The position numbers and the translations under genes are program-made. DNA of 64,000 bases. Origin: Maribacter aestuarii. Lineage in GTDB: Bacteria > Bacteroidota > Bacteroidia > Flavobacteriales > Flavobacteriaceae. Shown in pieces: positions 1 to 8,383 of this stretch. Location: assembly GCF_027474845.2 (NCBI RefSeq), contig NZ_CP107031.2, positions 744,001-808,000 of the forward strand. Direction: 5' to 3'. Each line of letters starts with the position of its first letter. The stretch's first letter is position 1. The notes below the pieces were generated by a model that did not search any database, was not told the origin of the DNA, and was given only the letters and a program-made list of their open reading frames with translations.

Positions 1-996
1 TTACAGTTTAGGGAGACGTTTCGTCACCGTCCCTGCATCACCATTCCCGATGACCATGATATTGGACAGGGAAACCTTTGGGGAGAAAATGGAAAAGTCT
101 CCGTTACTCCGGGCAGCCCGGACGGGGGTTACCGCTACCATCCGGAATACGTAAAGATGGTAGAGCGGTGCCAAACGGCACACCTCCCCGATCCCTTTGA
201 CCCTACCCCAATTGAACAGGGTATTGGAGTCTATTACACCAATCTGCTTTTAGGGGGCGTAGACTTCGCTATTTTGGAGGACCGAAAATTCAAATCTGGA
301 CCGGAGGGGAAAATTCCGCAACAAGGACCCCGTCCCGACCATATACGAAATCCAGATTACGATCCCGCTTCCATTGACCTTCCTGGGCTCAAATTACTGG
401 GAGACCGGCAACTTGAATTTTTGGACCAATGGGGCCGAACAAATGAGGGCGCCATTAAGGTGGTGCTTTCCCAAACCGGTTTTTGTGGCGGGGCGCACAT
501 TCATGGCACCCTAGATAATCGGCTACATGCGGATTTGGATAGTAACGGTTGGCCACAGACCGGGCGGTTAAAAGCCTTGAAACTGATACAACAAGCCAAA
601 GCAGTACACATTGCGGGCGACCAGCATTTGGCCACGGTCATTAAACAGGGACTAGATGAATTTGGTGACGGCCCTTGGGCGTTTGTGGTGCCCGCCATTG
701 TTAACGATTACTATAGCCGCTGGTGGTGGCCAGAAGACGAAAAAGCAGGAGAAAACCCTAATCCCGATACCACTTTACCTTGGACTGGTAATTACTTGGA
801 TGGGTTTCACAATAAGATTACCATGATGGCCTATGTGAATCCCGAAAACCCTTCGCATGGCAGTGGTTATGGATTAATTCGTTTTCATAAGAAAAATAAC
901 AACGTAACTTTTGAATGCTGGCCCCGCGATGTGGATGTGACGCATCCGGACGCCCAGCAATTTGAGGGCTGGCCGATAACAGTAATTTTGGATTAA
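1..996 (+). CDS. PhoD-like alkaline phosphatase/phosphodiesterase, C-terminal part
   Basis: The frame is open to the left edge, so the start lies outside the window; the stop is TAA at 994-996. The translation resembles the metallophosphoesterase domain of PhoD-type secreted phosphatases: an Asp-Asp-His-Asp stretch near residue 17 of the visible part, a VDFAILEDRKFKSGP segment typical of the family, and a GDQHLAT segment near the end that should supply metal ligands. Family members hydrolyse phosphate mono- or diesters outside the cytoplasm. The signal peptide, if present, is not visible. It is the last gene before the cassette-like array and its codon use and GC look richer than the genes that follow. 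Family assignment is from recognised motifs, not a search. Confidence 0.75.
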   Translation, partial: LQFRETFRHRPCITIPDDHDIGQGNLWGENGKVSVTPGSPDGGYRYHPEYVKMVERCQTAHLPDPFDPTPIEQGIGVYYTNLLLGGVDFAILEDRKFKSGPEGKIPQQGPRPDHIRNPDYDPASIDLPGLKLLGDRQLEFLDQWGRTNEGAIKVVLSQTGFCGGAHIHGTLDNRLHADLDSNGWPQTGRLKALKLIQQAKAVHIAGDQHLATVIKQGLDEFGDGPWAFVVPAIVNDYYSRWWWPEDEKAGENPNPDTTLPWTGNYLDGFHNKITMMAYVNPENPSHGSGYGLIRFHKKNNNVTFECWPRDVDVTHPDAQQFEGWPITVILD

Positions 997-1141
997 AACC
1001 TATAATGCTAGCCGATTAAAATAGCTTAATCGACTATAAACAATTGTAAACGCATATTTTGCGACTATTGCTTATACTCAATTAATTATGAATGAATTGG
1101 ACATAAATTTAAAGATTATCTTAGTTCGCCATATAAAATAT

Positions 1142-1163
1142 ATATAGATCATATGATCTATAT
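1142..1163. repeat. 22-bp perfect palindrome upstream of the cassette array
   Basis: The half-site ATATAGATCAT is followed directly by its exact complement, giving a perfect 22-bp palindrome centred between 1152 and 1153. It lies 5 bases before the first GTTGTAAAC junction of the array and within the 207-bp gap between the phosphatase and the first small gene. It could be an operator, a cruciform, or part of an attC-like arm. The rest of the gap is AT-rich with no recognisable gene. Confidence 0.5.
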
Positions 1164-1203
1164 TACTTCGTTGTAAACAATTATAAAATTTTCCTGAAAT
1201 ATT

Positions 1204-1596
1204 TTGGATAAACAAAAAACTCTACTACAAAAATTTAAGGAAAAACCATTTTGGGACAAGTTCGTATTAGGACTTATTTTCATGGCCATCATAGGCACTC
1301 TTGCTTACCATTTTATCAAAGACTACAATGTAAAAACGAATAAAAAACACGTAGTAGGAAAAATAGTGGACTTCGAATTTATCAACATGGCTCGTTATTC
1401 GATTGATTACGAATATTATGTAAATGATGAAAAATATGTTGGAACTGTGGGAGTTGAAAGGTTTGATTGCTATAAAAACAAAGAATGTCTTGGATATGAA
1501 GTTGATGTGTACTATTCATCAGAGAATCCAAATTATTCACAAGTGGACTTAAGAAACTTTGAAAAGTACAAAAGGACTATATATCTAATAAAATAA
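1204..1596 (+). CDS. DUF3592-like membrane-anchored protein
   Basis: A 130-residue protein with one predicted membrane helix at about residues 19-38 followed by a soluble domain. The pattern of a KIVDFEF strand, a YSIDYEYYVNDEKY strand and a DVYYSSENPNYSQVDL end resembles DUF3592 domains, whose function is unknown. The only start that keeps the helix intact is TTG at 1204; the next ATG is inside the helix. It is the first gene of the cassette-like array and is followed four bases after its stop by an attC-like inverted repeat. Assignment to DUF3592 is by pattern recognition only. Confidence 0.6.
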   Translation: MDKQKTLLQKFKEKPFWDKFVLGLIFMAIIGTLAYHFIKDYNVKTNKKHVVGKIVDFEFINMARYSIDYEYYVNDEKYVGTVGVERFDCYKNKECLGYEVDVYYSSENPNYSQVDLRNFEKYKRTIYLIK

Positions 1597-1600
1597 CTGT

Positions 1601-1736
1601 TTACAACATTGTGTATAGCTCATTGCGTTCGGATTTTCCAGATGGAAAATCCAGCCTGATTCGCTAAATTAGGGCAATGGAGGAAAAGTCCGTTGGACAT
1701 TTTCAGCAACGAAGCCATACACGAGACCGTTGTAGC
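1601..1736 (+). repeat. attC-like site 1
   Basis: The left arm TTACAAC-att-GTGTATaGCT-ca-TTGC (from 1601) is complementary to the right arm GCAAC-gaa-GCcATACAC-gagacc-GTTGTAGC (ending 1736). Both arms consist of two paired boxes separated by unpaired spacers of unequal length (3 versus 6 bases), as in attC sites. The gene before it ends at 1596 and the next starts at 1761. Confidence 0.6.
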
Positions 1737-1760
1737 ACATTTTGACCAAACCATTAAACT

Positions 1761-2579
1761 ATGGAAAATACTTTAAAATTTCTGTCCTTTTTAAGCCTTG
1801 CAATAATTATAATAGGATGTAATGAACGAAAAGAAAACTTCAAACCAAATCAAAAAGACGGCTGGAAAACAGTAAGCCAAATAGAAAAGCAAATTGACAA
1901 TATAATTTTCACTTTTCCAGAAAACGGATTTGCAAATGAAAATCGAGAAAGACTTGTAAGCGAGTGTTTTGAAGCAATGAAATATGACAGCGAACTAATC
2001 AAACTTGAAGAATTCAACGATACAATTTTCATAAGAATTTTACCGAGTAGAGAGGCAATGATACCACTAACTGGTAACACGCCAAGTGGAAGTGCTTATC
2101 CACACATCAAAACCCTTTACGTTGTTGCTAATGACAGCACTCGACCACCTATTAAACACGAGTTAATGCATTTAATTGCAATGTTGGAATGGAATTATCC
2201 ACCAGCATCGTCAACTTGGATGAACGAAGGCCTTGGCACATTTGCGGAAAACAACTGTAGCGGATGGACTGTCGCACAGATTTACAGATACTTTCTTGAA
2301 ACCGACCAACTAATTTCGATTGACCTGCTCAAAGCGGATTTTTATAAGCAACCCGAAAATTTCGCATATCATCAATCAGCTTACATTGTCGAATATCTTT
2401 TAGCAAATTACGGTGTAGACCAATTTGAACAAGTCTGGAAAGGTGGATTTGGAAAATTTGAAGAGGTTTATGGGCTTCCATTCGAGCAACTAAAAACCGA
2501 TTTAGAAAAAGACTTGATTGAAAAAATGCCAGAAGTACCAGAAATTGACCGTCAAACATTTTACAAAAACTGCAAATAA
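1761..2579 (+). CDS. Gluzincin-type metallopeptidase-like lipoprotein
   Basis: A 272-residue protein with a lipoprotein signal: hydrophobic segment to residue 19 and IIIIG-C at residue 20 as the lipidation cysteine. A zinc site is visible as KHELMH (the HExxH motif) followed by WMNEGLGTF, whose Glu can be the third ligand of a gluzincin (HExxH...E) active site. The exact family and substrate are not recognised. It is anchored outside the cytoplasmic membrane or in the outer membrane. It is the only gene of its cassette; attC-like repeats lie on both sides. Confidence 0.65.
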   Translation: MENTLKFLSFLSLAIIIIGCNERKENFKPNQKDGWKTVSQIEKQIDNIIFTFPENGFANENRERLVSECFEAMKYDSELIKLEEFNDTIFIRILPSREAMIPLTGNTPSGSAYPHIKTLYVVANDSTRPPIKHELMHLIAMLEWNYPPASSTWMNEGLGTFAENNCSGWTVAQIYRYFLETDQLISIDLLKADFYKQPENFAYHQSAYIVEYLLANYGVDQFEQVWKGGFGKFEEVYGLPFEQLKTDLEKDLIEKMPEVPEIDRQTFYKNCK

Positions 2580-2583
2580 AAAC

Positions 2584-2784
2584 TTGCTACAATAACGTAT
2601 ATAAAACATAGCTATTATAGGCTTCCCGAAAGGTTTGTGTGTATTTATGAAGTCGCTAAATCTTATGGATTTAGCTTTGGACAACAAAAGAAAAAACTAA
2701 ACAATAAGGTTTAGCTTCGTACGAAGACGGAAACGAAAAGTTTCCTTGCCTTCACTACTTGCCATAGCTGAGACGTTAGCAAAC
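2584..2784 (+). repeat. attC-like site 2
   Basis: The left arm begins TTGCTAC five bases after the metallopeptidase stop and includes TAACGT and AGCTAT. The right arm GGCATAGCT-type sequence (GCCATAGCT-gagac-GTTAGCAA) ends at 2784, 15 bases before the next start. The long interior holds one copy of a recurring hairpin element (2627-2697). Confidence 0.5.
2627..2697 (+). repeat. Recurring hairpin element, copy A
   Basis: The element runs from CGAAAGG to an A-rich tail and contains the perfect stem GCTAAATC-ttatg-GATTTAGC. A near-identical copy lies at 4767-4836 and a diverged one at 10881-10955. In the diverged copy the stem becomes GTAAAATC/GATTTTGC, with a T-A to A-T compensatory change, so the fold rather than the sequence seems conserved. 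Confidence 0.6.
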
Positions 2785-2799
2785 ATTTAAATCAAACTG

Positions 2800-3354
2800 A
2801 TGAAAACAAAAAAAGCCCTTTTGGTAATTGATATGCAAAAAGGCTCTTTCACGCCTCAAACTCCTCGATTTGATACAAATGGAGTTGTAAACCGAATAAA
2901 CGGACTCGCGGAATTATTCCGAAAAATGGACTTTCCAGTGATTTTTATCCAACACGATGGAAGTGGGGCTGGAGAGTTTGAAAAGAATACTTGGGAATGG
3001 GAATTGTTAGATGAACTTAAAATCAAACCGACAGACATTCGACTGGATAAATACGCAAACGATGTTTTTTACAAATCTGAACTTCAGGACAAACTTACAG
3101 AATTGAAAACGCAGGAATTGCTAATTACTGGTTGTGCAACAGATTTTTGCGTAGAATCCACGATTCAATCTGCCCTGACAAAAGATTATAACATAACCGT
3201 AGTTGCGGACGGACATACTACAGGAGAAAGACCTCATATAAGCGCCGAAAAAGTTATCAGACATTACAATTGGGTGTGGCAAAATATGATTCCAACAAAT
3301 GGAAAAATAAGAGTGGAAAACTACGATGGAATAAAAAAAACGTTTGCTAACTAG
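2800..3354 (+). CDS. Isochorismatase-family cysteine hydrolase
   Basis: A 184-residue cytoplasmic protein of usual length for the isochorismatase/nicotinamidase-like hydrolase superfamily. It shows the catalytic Asp in LLVIDMQ (Asp11) and the nucleophilic Cys in the TGCATDFCVESTIQSA motif. The family hydrolyses amides or vinyl ethers; the substrate of this member is not evident. No signal peptide is present. The stop codon TAG overlaps the left arm of the next attC-like site, showing how compact the cassette is. Confidence 0.8.
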   Translation: MKTKKALLVIDMQKGSFTPQTPRFDTNGVVNRINGLAELFRKMDFPVIFIQHDGSGAGEFEKNTWEWELLDELKIKPTDIRLDKYANDVFYKSELQDKLTELKTQELLITGCATDFCVESTIQSALTKDYNITVVADGHTTGERPHISAEKVIRHYNWVWQNMIPTNGKIRVENYDGIKKTFAN

Positions 3355-3429
3355 GTGTATGATTAATTGTGGGCGAACGCTTTGCGTTGGAAAAGTCCGC
3401 AACTACTCATAGCCGAGACCGTTGTACAC
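3346..3429 (+). repeat. attC-like site 3 (short)
   Basis: An 84-bp site whose left arm AAC-ta-GGTGTATGA overlaps the isochorismatase stop. The right arm TCATAGCC-gagacc-GTTGTACAC closes at 3429. TATGA/TCATA and GG/CC pair, and an inner TTG..GCG/CGCAA pair extends the stem. The remaining bases to the next gene (3430-3534) show no gene or clear structure. Confidence 0.5.
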
Positions 3430-3534
3430 AATTATTAAAAATCTTGTTTACTAATTCAAAAGGCTGGTTTACTCATTCAGCTTTTCATTACTCTTATATT
3501 AGAAATAGATTTGAATCAACTTATAAACGTCTAA

Positions 3535-3957
3535 ATGAAAGAAAGTTTACTCATATTAATACTCTTAACATTATTATCCTTTTCACAGGAAAAAAATGAA
3601 TGTGACGAAGAGACAAAGCCCTATTGGTTGTATGGAATAAATAGCCGATTTAAGGGAGAAAGCCCAACTTTAAGAAAGGTTTTTAAAGAAATTCAATTAG
3701 CCGAAACTAATATCACACCGAGTAACGGATTCATAACATTAAGACTTAATATCTCGAAAACGGGGAAATTCTGCGCTATTGAAACATTCCAAATCGACGA
3801 AAATTATGAGAGTACGGAATTTAATAACGGAAAGTTAGCTAAAGGTCTTGAGGAAATCGCAGTTGGACTAACAGATTGGAAAAGAGAGAAAGATTATAGA
3901 ACCTATAACCCAATAAGGTTAAAAATTAAAAATGGAAAAATTGAAGAAATTTTTTAA
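3535..3957 (+). CDS. Secreted protein of unknown function, TonB-C-like fold possible
   Basis: A 140-residue protein with a signal peptide (ILILLTLLSFS, cleavage probably before QEK). After removal the protein has a short N-terminal region and a segment GFITLRLNISKTGKFCAIETFQID that resembles the strand-turn-strand of TonB C-terminal-like domains. The function is not recognised. Its end overlaps the start of the TPR gene by 26 bases in another frame, so the two genes form one two-gene cassette. Confidence 0.55.
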   Translation: MKESLLILILLTLLSFSQEKNECDEETKPYWLYGINSRFKGESPTLRKVFKEIQLAETNITPSNGFITLRLNISKTGKFCAIETFQIDENYESTEFNNGKLAKGLEEIAVGLTDWKREKDYRTYNPIRLKIKNGKIEEIF

Positions 3958-4720
3958 ATATTTATTCATTGGTCTAGGCTCTTTAATCCTATTAGTAGTT
4001 GTCGGAGTTGCAATTTGGTGGAATACAAAAACCGACGGGGAAAAATCAGACTTATTATTAGGTGCGCATGCTTATGATGCAGCTATTGAGCTTAATCAAG
4101 ATAATAGCGATGCTTGGATGGAGCGTTCCGTATCGTTTAATGAAGCTGGAGATTTCAAAAAAGGGTTCGAGTATTTGGACCAAGCCGTAGAGCTAGAACC
4201 AGAAAAACATTTGGGATATCGAGGTTGGATTAGATTAAGAAAAATGCGTGACTACGACAAAGCTTTGATGGACTTTGCAAGACTTGACAGCCTTACACCA
4301 AACGTTGTTGATGCGCCTTGGGGAGAAGACATTGACTTTTTGAGAGGAGAATGCTATTATGGAAAAAGGGACTATCAAAAAGCTATTGAATTATTTAATC
4401 GCAATATCAAGAACCAAAAAGAAGACTGGGCAGATATTCACAGTTTCGTTTATTTGGGACTATGTGAATATGAACTTGGGAATTACGAAAAAGCGATTTG
4501 TGAATTTCAACGAGCATTAATACAATCGAAAAACATACCTGAATCCTACTTTGGAATAGCAAAATCTTATCAAAAACTTGGACAGATCGAAAAAGCAACA
4601 GAACATATTCTTAAAACAGTAGAAAATATAGATTACAAACGAGACGATGTTTACAATGAGTTTTTGAACGAAATTTATCTTTCAGAAGTATTAGAATTCA
4701 AACAAGCTCTCTTAAAATAA
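3932..4720 (+). CDS. Membrane-anchored TPR protein
   Basis: A 262-residue protein with one N-terminal membrane helix (about residues 9-29, FIGLGSLILLVVVGVAIWW) and at least four tetratricopeptide-like helical hairpins between about residues 45 and 230, for example NSDAWMERSVSFNEAGDFKKGFEY and DIHSFVYLGLCEYELGNYEKA. TPR domains bind partner proteins; no catalytic motif is visible. The N-in orientation would place the repeats in the periplasm. The start lies inside the preceding gene, which suggests translational coupling. Confidence 0.7.
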   Translation: MEKLKKFFKYLFIGLGSLILLVVVGVAIWWNTKTDGEKSDLLLGAHAYDAAIELNQDNSDAWMERSVSFNEAGDFKKGFEYLDQAVELEPEKHLGYRGWIRLRKMRDYDKALMDFARLDSLTPNVVDAPWGEDIDFLRGECYYGKRDYQKAIELFNRNIKNQKEDWADIHSFVYLGLCEYELGNYEKAICEFQRALIQSKNIPESYFGIAKSYQKLGQIEKATEHILKTVENIDYKRDDVYNEFLNEIYLSEVLEFKQALLK

Positions 4721-4766
4721 CTCTTTACAACACGGCCTAAGCTTAATGCGGACTTGAGGACAAAGT

Positions 4767-4836
4767 CGAAAGGTCTGTGTATATTTATGATGTCGCTAAA
4801 TCTTATGGATTTAGCTTTGGACAAAAAAAGAAAAAG
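4767..4836 (+). repeat. Recurring hairpin element, copy B
   Basis: Almost identical to copy A at 2627-2697, including the stem GCTAAATC/GATTTAGC and the A-rich tail. It sits near the start of attC-like site 4. Confidence 0.65.
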
Positions 4837-4873
4837 AATAACCAAAAGCTCTAGCTTCGTGGTCGTCGTTTGT

Positions 4874-5099
4874 TCGCTCCGCTCGGTGGCCCTGTAATTT
4901 ATATTCCCAATACCATAAAATCCCACAGGAATACGTCCGCTAACGCGGACTCCTTGAGGAACTATGGAGAGAATCCAATCGGAAGACACCTATCCGCCCC
5001 ATAGTTGGATGGATTTTGTTATATTTCTGTAGAAATCAATGCCAACGCAACAACCCGCCCACTGCCTGCGTAGCTGTTGTGTTTAGCGCTGTAGTTGTG
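4874..5099 (+). repeat. Long non-coding repeat, copy 1 (5'-truncated)
   Basis: The 226-bp sequence starts TCGCTCCGCTCGGTGGCCCTG and ends GCTGTAGTTGTG. It is nearly identical to the last two thirds of copy 2 (6186-6537) and clearly related to copy 3 (8515-8866). It has an internal TTTTGTTATATTTC that matches the right end of attC-like site 6, so the repeat may itself be a former non-coding cassette. Confidence 0.75.
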
Positions 5100-5121
5100 G
5101 GCAATTAAAAGACAAACCATA

Positions 5122-6129
5122 ATGAGCTACAGATACATTAGTTTTAACGAATTTGGAGGTCCTGAGGTATTAGGTGTTGAAACAGCGGAAAGACTTCCAG
5201 AACCCAATCAAGGTGAGGTAAGGATTAAAGTGCAAGCGACTAGTATCAACTTTACTGACACGTTAATCCGCAGAGGTATTTATCCTGATGTTAAAAAGAA
5301 GCCTCCCATTACGCCAGGTTATGACATGGTTGGAGTTGTAGACAAACTAGGTGCTGGAGTTACTGATTTTAAAGTAGGTCAAAAAGTGGCAGAACTGACC
5401 GTAATCGGTGCTTACTCAGAATACATTATTCTACCTGCTAAGCGACTAGTTACCGTACAAGAAAATGTGAATTCGACCGAGGCAGTCTCAATGATACTTT
5501 CATATGTGACAGCTTACCAAATGCTAACTCGGTCAGTTAAAGTTAAAGAAGGAAGCAAAATTCTTATTCACGGAGCTGGAGGAGCAGTTGGTAGTGCCTT
5601 ATTACAAATTGGCTCTATCTTAAAGCTGAAAATGTACGGCACTGCATTAGTGGATCAGCATGACATCTTAAAAGAATTAGGCTGTAAACCAATTGACTAT
5701 AAGTCTGAAGATTTTGTTCAGGTAGTCACGAATTTGGAACCAAATGGACTTGATGCAGTATTTGACCCATTTGGTGGAGACCACTTCAAACGTTCTATTA
5801 AAACACTTAACAAAAAAGGCAAACTAGTGGCTTTTGGAGCCTACAATGCAAAAACGAAAATGGACTTGATAAAGAGTTTTTTACGTGTTCAAATATGGAA
5901 TTTTGCCCCTTGGATGCCTTCTACCAACTTCTACTCCATTGGTTCATGGCATAAAAAGCATCGTGATTGGTTTGAAAGTGACTTAAAAAAGCTTTTTAAA
6001 CTTCTTTCGGAAAAGAAACTAAAGCCCCTTATATCCAAAACCATCAAATTAGAGGACGCAAAAGAAGCACATAAACTAATTGAAAAAAGAGGATTGAAGG
6101 GGAAACTAATTATACAAATGGAAAATTAA
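5122..6129 (+). CDS. Quinone oxidoreductase-like MDR-superfamily dehydrogenase
   Basis: A 335-residue NAD(P)H-dependent medium-chain dehydrogenase/reductase of the quinone oxidoreductase branch. The catalytic GroES-like part (about residues 10-120) lacks the zinc-binding cysteines of alcohol dehydrogenases. The Rossmann part starts with LIHGAGGAVGSALLQIG (about 150-170). The family reduces quinones or activated double bonds; the substrate here is unknown. ATG at 5122 gives MSYRYISFNEFGGPEVL, the usual N-terminus; the upstream in-frame codons belong to the attC-like site. Single gene of its cassette. Confidence 0.8.
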   Translation: MSYRYISFNEFGGPEVLGVETAERLPEPNQGEVRIKVQATSINFTDTLIRRGIYPDVKKKPPITPGYDMVGVVDKLGAGVTDFKVGQKVAELTVIGAYSEYIILPAKRLVTVQENVNSTEAVSMILSYVTAYQMLTRSVKVKEGSKILIHGAGGAVGSALLQIGSILKLKMYGTALVDQHDILKELGCKPIDYKSEDFVQVVTNLEPNGLDAVFDPFGGDHFKRSIKTLNKKGKLVAFGAYNAKTKMDLIKSFLRVQIWNFAPWMPSTNFYSIGSWHKKHRDWFESDLKKLFKLLSEKKLKPLISKTIKLEDAKEAHKLIEKRGLKGKLIIQMEN

Positions 6130-6138
6130 AAAAACTGC

Positions 6139-6540
6139 TCACAACTACACCTATACGCAATGCCCTTCGGGATACTTCGCATGGCTAAACCGGATTAACA
6201 CAAGGAAAACCCTAAAGGACATCACCTCCGGTGAGCATCGAGCCAAAACTGATATGAACGGCCATTAAAAGTAATTTATTCACTGCTTATTATTTCACGG
6301 GTGTTCATCGGTCGCTCCGCTCGGTGGCCCTGTAATTTATATTCCCAATACCATAAAATCCCACAGGAATACGTCCGCTAACGCGGACTCCTTGAGGAAC
6401 TATGGAGAGAATCCAATCGGAAGACAGCTATCCGCACCATAGTTGAACGGATTTTGTTATATTTCTGTAGAAATCAATACCAAAGCAACAACCCGCCCAC
6501 TGCCTACGCAGCTGTCATGTTTATCGCTGTAGTTGTGTGT
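6139..6540 (+). repeat. attC-like site 5 with long interior
   Basis: The left arm TCACAACTACA (6139 on) is complementary to TGTAGTTGTG in the right arm (ending 6540), a strong ten-base match. Between them lies long repeat copy 2. The 437-bp gap 6130-6566 holds no credible gene. Confidence 0.5.
6186..6537 (+). repeat. Long non-coding repeat, copy 2 (full length)
   Basis: A 352-bp sequence from TAAACCGGATTA to GCTGTAGTTGTG. It shares its 5' third with copy 3 only and its last 226 bp with copies 1 and 3. Copies 1 and 2 differ at only a few positions, copy 3 at many more, so they were duplicated at different times. Confidence 0.75.
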
Positions 6541-6566
6541 AAGTATCTAAAACCGTAAACTAAATA

Positions 6567-6974
6567 ATGAAAATTAAGATTTCGGAAACTAAAAATATTA
6601 ACAAGGAACAAATAATCGAATTATATAGAGCAAACAAATGGAGTTCCGCCAACAAACCTGTTGAATTATATAATGCTCTAATGGATTCTCATTCGCTTAT
6701 TTCTGCATGGAGTGGTAACGAATTGGTTGGGATTGGTAACGCAATTTCTGATGGTCAATTAGTCGTTTACTATCCATATTTATTAGTTCACCCAAATCAT
6801 AAAGGAAAAGGAATCGGACAAATGATTGTTGCTAAAATACAGGAAAAGTATAAAGAATTTCATATGCAGATGTAAACCGCTGACGGAAAAGCCATTGACT
6901 TTTACCAAAAAGTGGGTTTTGAAAGAGCTGGTGAAACAGAACCAATGTGGATTTATAAAGGGAATGAACATTAA
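6567..6974 (+). pseudogene. GNAT acetyltransferase interrupted by a nonsense codon
   Basis: The ATG at 6567 opens a GNAT-fold N-acetyltransferase with the acetyl-CoA binding segment LVHPNHKGKGIGQMIV. After HMQM a TAA stop occurs at 6873-6875, but the same frame continues with TADGKAIDFYQKVGFERAGETEPMWIYKG, the usual end of this family, to a second stop at 6972-6974. One base change (TTA Leu to TAA) would explain it. The upstream 102-residue product lacks the last part of the fold and is probably inactive. The next gene begins nine bases later, so both belong to one cassette. Confidence 0.75.
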
Positions 6975-6983
6975 ATTAAGGAT

Positions 6984-7286
6984 ATGATAGCAAGAATATG
7001 GCACGGAAAAACTAAAGCCGAACATTTTGAAGAGTATACTGACTTTATGAAATCTGAGGCTATTCCGGATTACAAAAAGACCAAAGGATTTATAAAATTG
7101 ACATTTCTAAGACGAATTGAAGGGGATATTGCTCATTTCAACTTGATAACTTTTTGGGAAAATCTAGATGTAATCCAAAATTTTGCAGGAGATGATTATG
7201 AAATAGCTAAATACTATCATCGGGATAAAGATTATTTACTTGAATTTGAAGAAAAAGTAACTCATTATGATGTATTTGCTGAATGA
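6984..7286 (+). CDS. Antibiotic biosynthesis monooxygenase-like (dimeric alpha/beta barrel) protein
   Basis: A 100-residue cytoplasmic protein with the size and pattern (MIARIWHGKT, then GFIKLTFLRR, then FNLITFWENLD) of ABM-type ferredoxin-like domains that dimerise into an alpha/beta barrel. Some members oxidise small molecules without cofactor, others only bind ligands; the role here is unknown. It is the second gene of the GNAT cassette and is followed by a compact attC-like site. Confidence 0.65.
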   Translation: MIARIWHGKTKAEHFEEYTDFMKSEAIPDYKKTKGFIKLTFLRRIEGDIAHFNLITFWENLDVIQNFAGDDYEIAKYYHRDKDYLLEFEEKVTHYDVFAE

Positions 7287-7308
7287 AAACAACCTACACA
7301 CAACACTA

Positions 7309-7353
7309 TATAACAAAACATAGATACCCTTCGGGATAGCAACGTTTGTTATA
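7309..7353 (+). repeat. attC-like site 6 (compact)
   Basis: The nine-base arms TATAACAAA (7309-7317) and TTTGTTATA (7345-7353) are perfectly complementary and enclose a second stem ATACCC-ttc-GGGATA. The right box GTTATA is close to the GTTRRRY form of attC. The following bases (TTTACCGTAG...ATCAATT) resemble the interior of the long repeats. Confidence 0.6.
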
Positions 7354-7383
7354 TTTACCGTAGCATCAATTAGGAATTAAACC

Positions 7384-8322
7384 ATGAAAAAACTTTTTCT
7401 TATTCTGTTAATTGCGATAAATATTAAGTGCTTCGCGCAAGAACCCCAATTACCCATTATCGATATTCACCTTCATGCCTATCAAGAAATTCCTCCAAAC
7501 GTGAAAGCTTCCTGGGCAGGTGAATCTTATTCACAAGCACTTAGTTCACCGGAAAATGCAGCGATTCATCTTCAAATGGTACTTGATGAGATTGAGAAAA
7601 ATAATATCAAGTTGGCACTTACAAGTAGCACTTCAGTAAAAGCACTTGAAACATGGCAACAATCCCGACCCGGATTATTTATTACGGGTATTCAAACAAG
7701 GGATGATGGCAAACCGATTTTAAGTCCAGACTCTCTCAAGCTATATTTCGATAATAATCAAGTCAATGTTCTCGGAGAATTGGGGCTTCAATATGCCGGT
7801 GTTTCACCGGATGACCCAATGATGAAACCATACTACCAAGTTGCAGAAGATAATGGTATTCCAATCTGTTTGCACACAGGATTAGGTCCTCCAGGTGGAC
7901 CACACACCTTTGCCCCAAAATTCAGAACCACACTTGGCAAACCAACGCTGTTTGAGCCGGTGTTGGTCAGACACCCTAAAATGAAAGCTTTCTTAGCACA
8001 TGCCGGGTGGCCTTACATTTCTGAAACGATAGCCATGATGTACATTTATCCTAAATTGTACACAGACATTGGAGTCCTGAACTGGGCACTCCCAAAGGAA
8101 GCGTTCTACACTGCACTACAACAGTTGATGGATGCTGGATTTGGAAAACGAATCATGTTTGGAACGGATCAGATGTTATGGCCAGGGGCTATTTCGATTG
8201 CAGTTAGGACGATTAAAGAAGCCCCATTTTTATCCGAAGAAGAGAAAAGAGACATTCTATATAATAATGCTGCCCGTTTTTTAGAGCTTTCTCCAGAAGC
8301 GATAACAAATCACCACAAATGA
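7384..8322 (+). CDS. Secreted amidohydrolase-2 family protein
   Basis: A 312-residue protein with a signal peptide (LFLILLIAINIKCFA, cleavage before QEP). The metal-binding HxH motif appears as IIDIHLHAY near residue 27, a conserved His as ICLHTG, another as FLAHAGWP, and the Asp as MFGTDQM. These are the expected ligands of a TIM-barrel metal-dependent hydrolase of the amidohydrolase-related family. The substrate is unknown. Start ATG 7384 gives a normal signal sequence. It is the single gene of its cassette. Confidence 0.75.
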   Translation: MKKLFLILLIAINIKCFAQEPQLPIIDIHLHAYQEIPPNVKASWAGESYSQALSSPENAAIHLQMVLDEIEKNNIKLALTSSTSVKALETWQQSRPGLFITGIQTRDDGKPILSPDSLKLYFDNNQVNVLGELGLQYAGVSPDDPMMKPYYQVAEDNGIPICLHTGLGPPGGPHTFAPKFRTTLGKPTLFEPVLVRHPKMKAFLAHAGWPYISETIAMMYIYPKLYTDIGVLNWALPKEAFYTALQQLMDAGFGKRIMFGTDQMLWPGAISIAVRTIKEAPFLSEEEKRDILYNNAARFLELSPEAITNHHK

Positions 8323-8351
8323 AAAAATACTAAAAAGATGCTAACAAAAGA

Positions 8352-8375
8352 TAAAATACAATGAAATGTATTTTA
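8352..8375 (+). terminator. Hairpin after the amidohydrolase gene
   Basis: TAAAATACA and TGTATTTTA form a perfect nine-base stem with a six-base loop, 30 bases after the stop codon. The 3' arm ends in a T-rich stretch, so it may act as a weak intrinsic terminator, or be part of the attC-like region. Confidence 0.4.
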
Positions 8376-8383
8376 TTAAGGTC

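Larger units (their letters stand above)
4725..5100 (+). repeat. attC-like site 4 with long interior
   Basis: The left arm TTTACAAC-acggc-CTAAGC (4725 on) pairs with the right arm GTTTAGC-gctgta-GTTGTGG (ending 5100). The 376-bp interior contains hairpin element copy B (4767-4836) and long repeat copy 1 (4874-5099). No credible gene was seen in the 400-bp gap between 4721 and 5121. Confidence 0.5.

Noticed and set aside
3369..3599. Open frame of 76 codons overlapping attC-like site 3
   Set aside because: It runs through the site and into the start of the real gene at 3535 in another frame; no ribosome-binding site or domain.
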